A DNA stretch of 64,000 nt from Tolypothrix sp. NIES-4075 (GTDB taxonomy: Bacteria > Cyanobacteriota > Cyanobacteriia > Cyanobacteriales > Nostocaceae). The stretch is taken from contig NZ_BDUC01000008.1 of assembly GCF_002218085.1 (NCBI RefSeq), positions 349,792-413,791 of the forward strand, written 5' to 3'. The notes under the pieces were generated by a model. It saw only the letters and a list, made by a program, of their open reading frames with translations. It searched no databases and was not told where the DNA came from. The position numbers and the translations under genes are program-made. Shown here piece by piece: positions 26,871 through 34,776 of this stretch (position 1 is the first letter of the stretch; each line of letters starts with the position of its first letter).

Positions 26871-27407
26871 TTATCTAGAACGAATCAACAAAATTATGGC
26901 AATTGCACTATAACTAAGTGAATTGGCTATCAGTATGGTAGTCACTAAATTTGTATTTTGCAATTTAGCTTTGCTAGCACGCCGAAAGTTGCGACGTGGA
27001 TATGGTTGAAGTTCTAATTCATTTTTTATTGGTTCAGCTAATGATAGCAAGACAAGCTTTAGTAGAAAGTATTTCAGCAAGAAAGTCGCGAAGAAAATTA
27101 TAAAAGCAACCAAAATTATTAAGGACTGGACATTATTAGTCCGAAATTGATTAAAAAAGACATAACTGATTAGTTGTGATTTTAAATTAACTGGTAAAAC
27201 TGGCTCGATAAAGAAAAAAGTTATCCAACCAATCACAGCAGTAAATAGATTGATACAGATGGCATAAAAAATGCTAGTTTTTTTGTCAAATCTTAACCTA
27301 ACATTCAAAACATATCCTTCTATGGGTATGGCTACCAATAAAAATAAAAAGTCAAACAAAATGGCACCAAGCGGAAAAGTTGTCGGAAGTTCAGGAAATT
27401 CAAACAT
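26871..27407 (-). CDS. fraC: Filament-integrity protein FraC
   Basis: A 178-aa membrane protein, first gene of the fraC-fraD-fraE cluster. Hydrophobic spans appear at about 12-35 (LGAILFDFLFLLVAIPIEG), 47-68, 93-118 and 150-175. A basic loop (YPRRNFRRASKAK) precedes the last span. In Anabaena, FraC is needed for FraD and SepJ septal localisation and for long filaments. The 174-bp gap to fraD is AT-rich with no gene. Identification rests on length, topology and gene order. Confidence 0.87.
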   Translation of the reverse strand: MFEFPELPTTFPLGAILFDFLFLLVAIPIEGYVLNVRLRFDKKTSIFYAICINLFTAVIGWITFFFIEPVLPVNLKSQLISYVFFNQFRTNNVQSLIILVAFIIFFATFLLKYFLLKLVLLSLAEPIKNELELQPYPRRNFRRASKAKLQNTNLVTTILIANSLSYSAIAIILLIRSR

Positions 27408-27708
27408 AAAAGGGTGAGCGCTAAGGGTTGACTTGAGAGAGTAAACTAGTCAGATTGAGAATGATGGGGAAAATTATCTCACTCTTCCAGTCTTTTATCA
27501 TCTTTTTCTTCTTTTGGTTATGGCAAAAGCAAAACTTTACCAAATTGGGGAATGGGGAATGGGGACAAGGGGACTCCTTGGAGACAAGGGGGACAAAGGG
27601 ACAATGAGAATAATTCTTTCCCCCCTCTCCTTGTCTCCCCAATCCCTAGCCGATAGTGCAAGACGTTCGGTAAGATGAAATACTGCCACGTTACAGCTTT
27701 TGGCTCTT

Positions 27709-28845
27709 ATGACAAGGAACGGCGTAGGTATTCGCACGGCGCAAGTGCGTTCTCAACGGCTCACTGGTCAAATTCACGTTTATGATGGCGTGGGGAAAGG
27801 TAAATCCCAAGCTGCTTTAGGGGTGGTTTTGCGGTCGATTGGCTTGGGGATAAATACACCAAGCAATTCCAACCGAGTTTTACTGCTGCGGTTTTTAAAG
27901 GGACCAGAACGTGATTATGACGAGGATGGGGCGATCGCAGCTTTACAGCGCGGTTTCCCTCATTTAATTGACCAAGTTCGCACAGGTCGTGCCGAATTTT
28001 TTGGTCACGACCAAATCACTGCTTTTGACCGAGATGAGGCAGCGCGGGGTTGGGATGTAGCGAAAGGGGCGATCGCCAGTGGTTTATATTCGGTTGTCGT
28101 TTTTGATGAAATTAACCCCGTCCTGGATTTGGGTTTGCTGCATGTGGATGAAGTGGTGCAAACTCTCAAAGCCAAACCCCAAGAGTTGGAAATTATTGCT
28201 ACTGGACGCGCAGCACCGCAAAAGTTGCTCGACATTGCCGATCTGCACTCGGAAATGAAACCCCAACATCACCCAACCGCAAAAGCACTTTTCATTGAAG
28301 GTATTGAAATTTACACTGGTGCTGGCAAAGGTAAGTCTACCAGCGCTTTGGGTAAAGCTTTGAAAGCCATTGGTAGAGGTATAAATCATCCTGGCTCTAC
28401 TCGTGTATTAATTATGCAGTGGCTTAAAGGTGGTAGTGGCTACACAGAAGATGCTGCGATCGCCGCTTTGCAACAGTCATATCCAGAGGTGGTAGATCAT
28501 CAACGCTGCGGACGAGATGCGATCGTCTGGCGCAATTCTCGGCAAGAATTAGACTATCTGGAAGCCGAACGCGGTTGGGAAATCGCAAAATGTGCGATCG
28601 CTTCGGGACTCTATAAAACCATCATCCTTGATGAACTCAATCCCACCGTTGACTTGGAACTACTCCCAGTTGAACCAATTGTCCAAGCTTTGCTTCGTAA
28701 ACCCCGTGATACAGAAGTTATTATCACCGGTCGCTGCCAAAATCAGCCCGCATACTTTGACTTGGCGAGCGTTCACTCTGAGGTATACTGCCACAAACAC
28801 TATGCCAATCAAGGCGTAGAACTCAAACGTGGGGTAGATTTTTAA
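27709..28845 (+). CDS. Tandem-domain BtuR/CobO-like P-loop protein
   Basis: A 378-aa cytoplasmic protein made of two consecutive cob(I)alamin adenosyltransferase-like (CobA/CobO/BtuR) domains. Each has a P-loop (DGVGKGKSQ near residue 27 and GAGKGKST near 206), a VVFDEIN or IILDELN Walker-B-like strand, and an ITGR/ATGR motif. Single-domain family members adenosylate corrinoids in B12 synthesis. A duplicated single chain is unusual and may act as a pseudo-dimer. The ATG at 27709 is preferred to the TTG at 27700. Divergent from fraC across a repeat-rich 300 bp that also contains GGGGAAT and GGGACAA repeats. Confidence 0.85.
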   Translation: MTRNGVGIRTAQVRSQRLTGQIHVYDGVGKGKSQAALGVVLRSIGLGINTPSNSNRVLLLRFLKGPERDYDEDGAIAALQRGFPHLIDQVRTGRAEFFGHDQITAFDRDEAARGWDVAKGAIASGLYSVVVFDEINPVLDLGLLHVDEVVQTLKAKPQELEIIATGRAAPQKLLDIADLHSEMKPQHHPTAKALFIEGIEIYTGAGKGKSTSALGKALKAIGRGINHPGSTRVLIMQWLKGGSGYTEDAAIAALQQSYPEVVDHQRCGRDAIVWRNSRQELDYLEAERGWEIAKCAIASGLYKTIILDELNPTVDLELLPVEPIVQALLRKPRDTEVIITGRCQNQPAYFDLASVHSEVYCHKHYANQGVELKRGVDF

Positions 28846-28902
28846 ATTGGTTATTGGGAGCGTTGATAGTGGTTAGGAGTTAGGAGTTAGGAGAATAATC
28901 AG

Positions 28903-28970
28903 CAACTCTCAACTCTCAACTATCAACTCTCAACTCTCAACTATCAACTCTCAACTCTCAACTCTCAACT
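28903..28970. repeat. Heptamer array CAACTCT/CAACTAT
   Basis: About ten tandem 7-bp units lie between the BtuR-like gene and a 35-aa membrane microprotein. A shorter GTTAGGA array (28874-28892) precedes it. Confidence 0.9.
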
Positions 28971-28981
28971 AACAACCACCA

Positions 28982-29089
28982 ATGGACACTAATACACTGG
29001 ACTTAATAACAGCAGGATTAGCGATCGCCTTACTTTTAGGCGGCTTCTTGATGATGTTTACTACCATCTTCACTACTAAACGCAAGTAA
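28982..29089 (+). CDS. 35-aa single-span membrane microprotein
   Basis: A short frame starting MDTNTLDLITAGLAIALLLG with one hydrophobic helix and a basic tail (TTKRK). The composition (acidic/polar N-terminus, one helix, Lys-Arg end) resembles small thylakoid or photosystem subunits, but I do not recognise it as a named one. There is no strong Shine-Dalgarno; the repeat array ends 11 bases upstream. The case is plausible rather than proven. Confidence 0.5.
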   Translation: MDTNTLDLITAGLAIALLLGGFLMMFTTIFTTKRK

Positions 29090-29101
29090 TTTAGGCGTTT
29101 C

Positions 29102-29482
29102 TCATAATAAAGTCTTGATTCTAGAAAGCAATTCCTCAAAATCTACGGGTTTGCGAATAAAATCGTTTGCCCCAACTGATAATCCCTCGTTAATATCTAC
29201 TTGATCGAATGCTGTAATCAACACTATAGGTATGTGAGATAGCTGTTGGTTTTGTCGAATTAGCTGCGTTACTTCACACCCGTTCATATCCGGCATCATC
29301 ACATCCAGCAACACCAAATTCGCAGGGCAGTTTTGAAGAGCCGTCAATGCTGCTCTACCAGAATCAGCTGTCTCTACCTCATATCCCTCAGCTTCTAAAA
29401 GTGTCTGAAGCAAAAATAAATTATCTGGCAAATCATCTACAACCAAGATACGACCGAAGTTAGAGGTTTTTATGTAATGCAT
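29102..29482 (-). CDS. Single-domain CheY-like response regulator
   Basis: A 126-aa receiver. The phospho-acceptor is in VLLDVMMPDMNG (Asp60 from this start). Acidic residues are in VVDDLPDN, the Thr in LITAFD and the Lys in RKPVDF. No output domain follows, so it would work through protein contact or as a phosphate shuttle. The ATG at 29482 is preferred over a TTG nine codons upstream. It ends 12 bases from the 35-aa microprotein on the opposite strand. Partner kinase unknown; the orphan hybrid kinases nearby are candidates only by proximity. Confidence 0.9.
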   Translation of the reverse strand: MHYIKTSNFGRILVVDDLPDNLFLLQTLLEAEGYEVETADSGRAALTALQNCPANLVLLDVMMPDMNGCEVTQLIRQNQQLSHIPIVLITAFDQVDINEGLSVGANDFIRKPVDFEELLSRIKTLL

Positions 29483-29756
29483 TTTAACTTGAGTTTTTTT
29501 GTAGTGCAATACACATAATTTCTTCTTAAATAGTTAGTTACACCATCCATTAGATAGATTTTTATAAAAAATGCCGAATTTGTTAGAAAAAAATATGACA
29601 CTTTTGTGGTATAGGCAATATCTGAAGTCGGCTTGATTTGGAGAAGGCGATCGCGAACATCCTTCTCCTTCAAAGACGCTTCGCGAACATACTTCTGAGG
29701 TCAGCATGACAAACCAACATTTTTTTATACTTTTCCAGCATCCTCTAAAAGATAAT

Positions 29757-29966
29757 TTTAGGACTTACGCACTGTACAAATTTCTTATCTTGTGAATTGA
29801 CGAAAATACATCGTTTCAGGCTTTGATCAATTATCCTTTGATAAATAGCGTAGACGCTGCGCGGCGAGTCAAGAGACATCGCCTAAAAACAGTCGAAAAA
29901 TCAAGGTTTAATGCCTGAAATCTATACCACACATTTGCTATTTCCTGTCAATGCGTAAGTCCTAAA
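29757..29966. mobile_element. 210-bp MITE-like element with 15-bp perfect terminal inverted repeats
   Basis: TTTAGGACTTACGCA at the left end and TGCGTAAGTCCTAAA at the right end are exact inverted repeats. The interior has no coding capacity. It lies in the gap between the receiver gene and the microproteins. Upstream 29510-29756 holds AGGCGATCGCGAACATCCTT-like repeat sequence and no supported gene. Confidence 0.85.
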
Positions 29967-29986
29967 TTTTTATCTGCCGATAGATA

Positions 29987-30133
29987 GTGGCAAAATTCCT
30001 AACTGGTGCTTTATTAGTGCTAGCAATTTGTGTCGGGATTCATGGAGGAGAATTCTCGGCTTTAAGCTTAGTTACTTTATTGGCTGGATTAGCAATTTAC
30101 TCTGCTGTTGTGTTATTAACCAGCTTTGATTAG
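29987..30133 (+). CDS. 48-aa hydrophobic microprotein
   Basis: A GTG-initiated frame (MAKFLTGALLVLAICVGIHG start) with two hydrophobic segments separated by GGEFS, ending AVVLLTSFD. It starts 20 bases after the MITE, so the element may have displaced the original promoter. No clear Shine-Dalgarno is present. It resembles other short cyanobacterial membrane proteins but is not recognised. The following 30134-30474 contains a 25-bp dispersed repeat and a weak AAGCAAAGG/CGCTTTG hairpin near 30240. Confidence 0.45.
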   Translation: MAKFLTGALLVLAICVGIHGGEFSALSLVTLLAGLAIYSAVVLLTSFD

Positions 30134-30314
30134 GCAGGAAAAGAATTTTTTATCTGTAAGCGAAGTGACAACGCAGGTGATTAAAGAATTGAAAGGTTCG
30201 ATTGTGTTACTAGGAGAACCTAATTTATGACGCCATAAGCAAAGGGACTCTCAAAGAGTATCGCTTTGTTTTCTACAAATTAATTTTACAAGAAAATTTG
30301 CGCTTATCCTTGAT

Positions 30315-30339
30315 ATGAGCGGTAAACCGCTCACTACGA
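30315..30339. repeat. 25-bp dispersed palindromic repeat, copy 2
   Basis: Exact reverse complement of 13978-14002; centre GAGCGGTAAACCGCTC. No coding content. Confidence 0.9.
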
Positions 30340-30474
30340 TCGTAACACTACAGCACTACCGCCCTTTTGTCAAAATGCGCTTTGACAGGGACGGGTAATT
30401 TAATATATAATCTACGGTAAGTCTATCGATTTACAGTAATTTAAATCTTAGTTTGATTGAAAGGAGCGGTAAAA

Positions 30475-30705
30475 ATGGCGATCGCCCAACATATCAAGAC
30501 TCGTCCTCAAAAGCGCATACATCAAAGTCAACAGTGGAAATTTTTAGAAAAAAGTACAGCAACGATACATCGGCTGTGGTGGCATACTAAAGCATATGCA
30601 ACAGTTTTAGGCATCATGCTGTTAACTTTTGCCAGTTTAGGCTTTCTCTATATTCATTCGTCTGGACGCACTTTGCTAAGTGGAAGGCAGAATAAAAAAT
30701 GCTGA
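30475..30705 (+). CDS. 76-aa single-span membrane protein
   Basis: A basic N-terminal half (QHIKTRPQKRIHQSQQWKFL) leads to one hydrophobic helix (ATVLGIMLLTFASLGFLYI) and a short basic tail. This suggests an N-in membrane protein able to bind acidic partners or lipid. The ATG at 30475 follows AAAGGAGCGG at good spacing; a longer frame starting at 30457 would place the Shine-Dalgarno inside the gene. It overlaps the next microprotein by 7 bases. Family not recognised. Confidence 0.7.
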   Translation: MAIAQHIKTRPQKRIHQSQQWKFLEKSTATIHRLWWHTKAYATVLGIMLLTFASLGFLYIHSSGRTLLSGRQNKKC

Positions 30706-30782
30706 AACCAGAAGGAAAAATGCTGATATTGACTGCTTTTTGGTTGTTAGTATTTACTCTCAGCCTAAGTGTTTATATTTAG
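30699..30782 (+). CDS. 27-aa hydrophobic microprotein
   Basis: MLKPEGKMLILTAFWLLVFT begins a one-helix peptide of 27 aa. Its start codon overlaps the last codons of the preceding membrane protein, as in translational coupling, and the PhnD-like gene follows 53 bases later. Too short for family recognition. Support is the overlap and the clean hydrophobic helix. Confidence 0.45.
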   Translation: MLKPEGKMLILTAFWLLVFTLSLSVYI

Positions 30783-30835
30783 ATTTGTTGTTTAGTTGCA
30801 GCATCACAAGCCAAATTAGAAAAATACGAAAGTAA

Positions 30836-31612
30836 ATGACCATACCATCAAAGCTGCGTGTTATATCCTATTTAGCTCCGAATTGCTTTGATTTATACGC
30901 AGCTATTACAGCTTATCTCGGTCGTGTATTGCAATTAGAAACACAGCTACATCAAGGTGAATGCGACCCCCTGGAAGACCCGTTATTATTACAAGACCAA
31001 CTTGATTTGGCATTTATTTGTGGATTACCCCTGAATCGATATTGTCAGGTGGTTTCCGACCAATTGCAGACATTGGTCGCACCTGTGATGCTTGGGTCAC
31101 GCTATGAAAACCAAGCGATTTACTTTGCAGATGCGATCGTTAATGCTTATAGCGATGTTAAAGTATTTGCAGATTTGGCGGGTAAAACTTTTTGCTACAA
31201 CGACCTTGGTTCTAATAGTGGCTATAATTTGCTGCAACATCGCTTAATTCAAGACGGACATCACCAAAATTTTTTTAACAAAGAAATACAATCAGGTTCG
31301 CATCAACGTTCTATTCGCTGGGTAGTTGATGGCAAAGCAGATTGTGCGGTAATTGATAGTGTAGTCTTAGAACAAGAATTACGCGATTTTCCCGAATTGT
31401 CTGAGCAATTGCGTGTAGTGGAGGTATTGGGACCATCTCCTATGCCACCTGTCGTAGTAGCGCAGCGTTTGGGTAAATCGTTGATTCAGCAGATGCGCTA
31501 CAGCTTACTCCAACCTGATACAGAACTGCAAAAAACTATTGATAGATTCGGGGTGAAGCGTTTTGCAGCAGTGGAATTAAAAAATTATAAAGTACTGAGA
31601 ATCGCCAGTTAA
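30836..31612 (+). CDS. PhnD/SsuA-like substrate-binding-fold protein without signal peptide
   Basis: A 258-aa periplasmic-binding-protein type 2 fold of the phosphonate-binding PhnD group. Visible family marks are LDLAFICGLPL, the hinge segment FADLAGKTFCYNDLGSNSGY and DGKADCAVIDSVVLE. It starts MTIPSKLRVISYLAP with no signal peptide or lipobox, so it is expected in the cytoplasm, unusual for a transport component. No permease or ATPase is adjacent. It may be a ligand sensor or enzyme; the ligand is unknown. Two membrane microproteins precede it on the same strand. Confidence 0.8.
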   Translation: MTIPSKLRVISYLAPNCFDLYAAITAYLGRVLQLETQLHQGECDPLEDPLLLQDQLDLAFICGLPLNRYCQVVSDQLQTLVAPVMLGSRYENQAIYFADAIVNAYSDVKVFADLAGKTFCYNDLGSNSGYNLLQHRLIQDGHHQNFFNKEIQSGSHQRSIRWVVDGKADCAVIDSVVLEQELRDFPELSEQLRVVEVLGPSPMPPVVVAQRLGKSLIQQMRYSLLQPDTELQKTIDRFGVKRFAAVELKNYKVLRIAS

Positions 31613-31763
31613 TTATCAGTGCTTCAAAGCACTCATTCCAATCACCTTAAATACCGTAGTAAGGACTTCAGTACTCATCCGGAACGTCTCTACAATATAT
31701 ATGATTTGTCTGACATGATGTAACGTCTCTACAAAATGCCGGAATTTCAAAATCAGACGTTAA

Positions 31764-33011
31764 TCAAGCTGTAATCCGGTAAATCTGACTTTTCTCAACA
31801 TTCTTGAGCGCATCTCGATAAACCTGCTGAAATAAAACTCGCTGTGCATGACTTCCCCCAATCTCGTGCAAGCGCCGCTTTAAAGGTTTAAGTTCCACCA
31901 CAGCTGTATTAAAATCTTTTTTAGCATGAGCCATCATTCCTCTAGCTGCGGGTATTGCAATTTCTAACCAACTTTGCCGCAAAAATAAATTCACCGTCAG
32001 AGTATGTTGTTGCATACTCTGCAACATCTGATTTACCCAGTTAGTTTGTCCAGCTTTGGCTAAAGCATAGATATAATGCAAATCTTGGAAAGGTAGAGCG
32101 TGTTCGTTAATACGAGGGTAAAGATAAGCACTTATATTTTGCCAACGATCGCCTACATCTACTCCGCGTAACTCTAACCGCAATAAAAGCGAAATTGCTC
32201 CTACTTCATCTTTTGGAGATTCTTTTTGAGCGCGTCCCCATACATGATTATCGTAAAGCGCTAAAACTTTATCTGTGTCGCCCAGTTCTAAATAATACAG
32301 CGCAATGTGCCACCAGTTATGAGTATACAGCATCGAGTTGCAGTTTTCCCAAGTATCTGCAAAGTTCTCCATCCAAGCTATACCTTCCTCAACTCGTCCC
32401 TGAGTTTCCATGACATGAGCGATCGCATGATGCGCCCAAGGATCGTGACGATTTAATTCTACTGCTATCCGAGCGATCTTTTCCGCTGCTGCTAGTTGAT
32501 GACACTGTTCTAAAGCAAACGCTAACATACCGTATAAATAATGATTATTTATATTCGCGGATACCAATTTATGAGCAATTTTCAATAATTTATCTTTGTC
32601 GCCTGTATAAAAATAGTGATATTGTCCTTGCTGGAGGGATATCATATCAGTAGGAAAGTTATCGGTAATCTCTTCGTGCAGAGCGATCGCTACATCTATC
32701 TCTTTATTTGCCCAAGCTGCGATCGCTTGCACATATAACTTTTCTCTGGTTGTAATCTTATCTAAATGTCGTTGTGCTGCTTGTAAATAAGGTTGCGCTT
32801 GCTGCCAAGCTACTTGATTTTCCTGGGAAAGGTAATAAGCAGCCACATAAGCATGAGCGATCGCACAAGTCGGATCGGCAGCAATTGCTTGCAAAATCAC
32901 TGTTTCTGCATATGAACCATAACTCAAAGCTTGATCGATGAAGCGATTAATAAGAGCGATCGCTTCGGGTGAATCTGTTGTCACTTTTAATTTTTGTGTA
33001 TCTTCTTGCAT
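31764..33011 (-). CDS. TTC38-like tetratricopeptide protein
   Basis: A 415-aa all-helical protein resembling the TTC38 family. The characteristic stretch HDPWAHHAIAHVMETQGRVE and then TWENCNSMLYTHNWWHIALY is present. No signal peptide or membrane span. The biochemical role of this family in bacteria is not established. Transcribed alone. The 31613-31763 gap upstream of its 3' end contains ACGTCTCTAC half-repeats, and 33012-33249 beyond its start shows no gene. Confidence 0.8.
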   Translation of the reverse strand: MQEDTQKLKVTTDSPEAIALINRFIDQALSYGSYAETVILQAIAADPTCAIAHAYVAAYYLSQENQVAWQQAQPYLQAAQRHLDKITTREKLYVQAIAAWANKEIDVAIALHEEITDNFPTDMISLQQGQYHYFYTGDKDKLLKIAHKLVSANINNHYLYGMLAFALEQCHQLAAAEKIARIAVELNRHDPWAHHAIAHVMETQGRVEEGIAWMENFADTWENCNSMLYTHNWWHIALYYLELGDTDKVLALYDNHVWGRAQKESPKDEVGAISLLLRLELRGVDVGDRWQNISAYLYPRINEHALPFQDLHYIYALAKAGQTNWVNQMLQSMQQHTLTVNLFLRQSWLEIAIPAARGMMAHAKKDFNTAVVELKPLKRRLHEIGGSHAQRVLFQQVYRDALKNVEKSQIYRITA

Positions 33012-33249
33012 TGAATGTTAATTCCTCACGTCTGTGCATTGAATTTTGCTTAACAACGGTAAATCGGTCGGAATAGTGTGCTTTATTAGAGTATGTCACA
33101 TCCAAGCGAGAAAAGGCAAGAGATAAACATCGGTAAATTGATAGACAAACCGTAGTTAATAGGTAAGAGTTTTTTCTTACTCTGGTTTGGTGTGCTTCAC
33201 ACCGGAGGTGACGTGCGATAATTTTGGGAGCGATCGCACTGCACCGATA

Positions 33250-33293
33250 ACAAAAAATCATCCCACGTCTCACCCGAAGGGAAGCGTGGGATG
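33250..33293 (-). terminator. Intrinsic terminator for the secreted lipase gene
   Basis: CATCCCACG and CGTGGGATG form a 9-bp perfect stem (33259-33267 and 33285-33293). Read on the minus strand it is followed by ATTTTTTG. It lies about 50 bases past the stop of the 33343-34611 gene. Confidence 0.75.
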
Positions 33294-33342
33294 AATTTTC
33301 GTTTCAGCTAAAAGTCGCCTTTTTTACCAGGGTTGCCCAACT

Positions 33343-34611
33343 TTACTTAATTTTAGCGTTGGGGCAATTGAACGGTGCTGGCTCGTTGGCGAACCGGTCG
33401 GCGATCCAAGTCGTAAAGTCAGCCTCCGCAGCCGGCAACAGGGATCGATGGTCTTTTCCGGTATACTTTATGTAAAAGACCGGGGTACGGAATCTACAAG
33501 CCTCCCTTACGTAAAGGTCTGTGGAATCCGGAGGGATTATGTTATCGGCAGTCCCTTGCATGACCAGCACAGGGATGTTGGAATCATGTTGTCCGATCGC
33601 ATTTTCGGTGAATTTAGCCGCCCACGCCTCAAGATTGGTGTTCTCCTTAAACAGAACCGAATCCCCTCCTGCGGTGTCCCCTGTGATCGACAATTGCTGG
33701 ATGCACTGCCGAGAAGCGGCCTCGGCTGCCTTGATTCCGATGTCGGTGAATACGTCACTCAGATGCAAATCGTCATACGCCCAGGTATAAGCCCTCTCCA
33801 GGAGAATGATGCGACCGATTCGCGGACCCCCGGTAGATTGGCCAGGGGGAATACTCCCAGGCACAAAAGACGCTGGGTTTGCAGGGGCCAAAGCTGCTAT
33901 GCCCACAATCTCCAGATCAGGCGCATACGAGGCGTTTTCGCCCGCTGTCACCACACCCAGACCGCCTTGTGACCATCCCAATAGCGCGGCCTTATTGCCT
34001 GCTGGCGTCAGTTCGCGGGCTGCTCTGACGATATCGAGCGCGTTCCGTGCTTGGCTCAGACCAACGAGGTATTCGTGCTTTTCTCCAGCACCCAAGCCTT
34101 GGTAATCGCTCGCCACAACGACGTATCCCGCTTTAATAAAGGCTGACAGCCCAGGTATGCCATAGTCATTCGGCACGGTACTCTCGAAAGAGGGAAAGCC
34201 GACAAAATCACTGACTGGGTAGGGAACGTTGGACGGCGCGCAATACCGGGCACCGCCAACAGTACCGTGTGCCCAGCTGACAACGGGAAGTTTAGCTTCC
34301 GGCGGAGCGAATTTTGGCGCAACGATGAGACCTGACACGGCAACTGGGACATCAGAAGCCGTCTGGGAGCGATAGACCACGCGCCATGCAAGTGCTCCCT
34401 CGGGTGCATCGACGCTCTCATACTTGATGATCGAACCCAGTTTCCCAGGCACCTGATCGTTAGGTACGTTGTAGAATTTAGGCAGTAAACCGGGCTTGTC
34501 AGGCGATGAGGCGATCGCCCCTTCGGGCAGTGAACTCTGTGCGATCGCAGGGCTTACCGCAACCCACATTGCTAAAATTATTCCGAAACAGCACAATAAT
34601 GCCTTTTTCAT
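33343..34611 (-). CDS. Secreted alpha/beta-hydrolase (LIP-type lipase/esterase)
   Basis: A 422-aa exported hydrolase. The signal peptide ends at about VSPAIAQ25. The fold is of the secretory lipase type. The triad is visible: Ser214 in LGWSQGG, Asp356 in QGTADNIIP and His388 in GKDHRSLLP. Upstream AHGTVGG provides the oxyanion region. Substrate not predictable (triglyceride or other esters). G+C and codon use (many GGC, GCC and CGG codons) are plainly higher than in neighbours, pointing to recent acquisition. HIP1 sites are rare in it except near the start. Own terminator downstream. Confidence 0.88.
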   Translation of the reverse strand: MKKALLCCFGIILAMWVAVSPAIAQSSLPEGAIASSPDKPGLLPKFYNVPNDQVPGKLGSIIKYESVDAPEGALAWRVVYRSQTASDVPVAVSGLIVAPKFAPPEAKLPVVSWAHGTVGGARYCAPSNVPYPVSDFVGFPSFESTVPNDYGIPGLSAFIKAGYVVVASDYQGLGAGEKHEYLVGLSQARNALDIVRAARELTPAGNKAALLGWSQGGLGVVTAGENASYAPDLEIVGIAALAPANPASFVPGSIPPGQSTGGPRIGRIILLERAYTWAYDDLHLSDVFTDIGIKAAEAASRQCIQQLSITGDTAGGDSVLFKENTNLEAWAAKFTENAIGQHDSNIPVLVMQGTADNIIPPDSTDLYVREACRFRTPVFYIKYTGKDHRSLLPAAEADFTTWIADRFANEPAPFNCPNAKIK

Positions 34612-34776
34612 GGTTCCTTTTGGGTATATAAATGCGTCGTCATTGTCTCATGGCACAGTGAAGTTACGGACTTCCAAGAAATAAATATCCATCTTGTTGG
34701 GACGGGTAAGGACACCCATCCCACAAGAAAAAGCAGGGCTAAAGAGAAGTTTCAGCTTTTCAGTGCGTCAGTTCTA

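Noticed and set aside
28903..28970. Possible CRISPR array (also 711-857 and 22821-22908)
   Set aside because: Units of 7 or 21 bp are directly contiguous with no unique spacers, and no cas genes are nearby. They are STRR-type tandem repeats.
29470..29673. 67-aa frame upstream of the CheY-like gene
   Set aside because: Overlaps the receiver start, no ribosome-binding site, no recognisable features.
33448..34105. Plus-strand frames within the secreted lipase gene
   Set aside because: Shadows caused by high G+C; the minus-strand gene has signal peptide and full triad.
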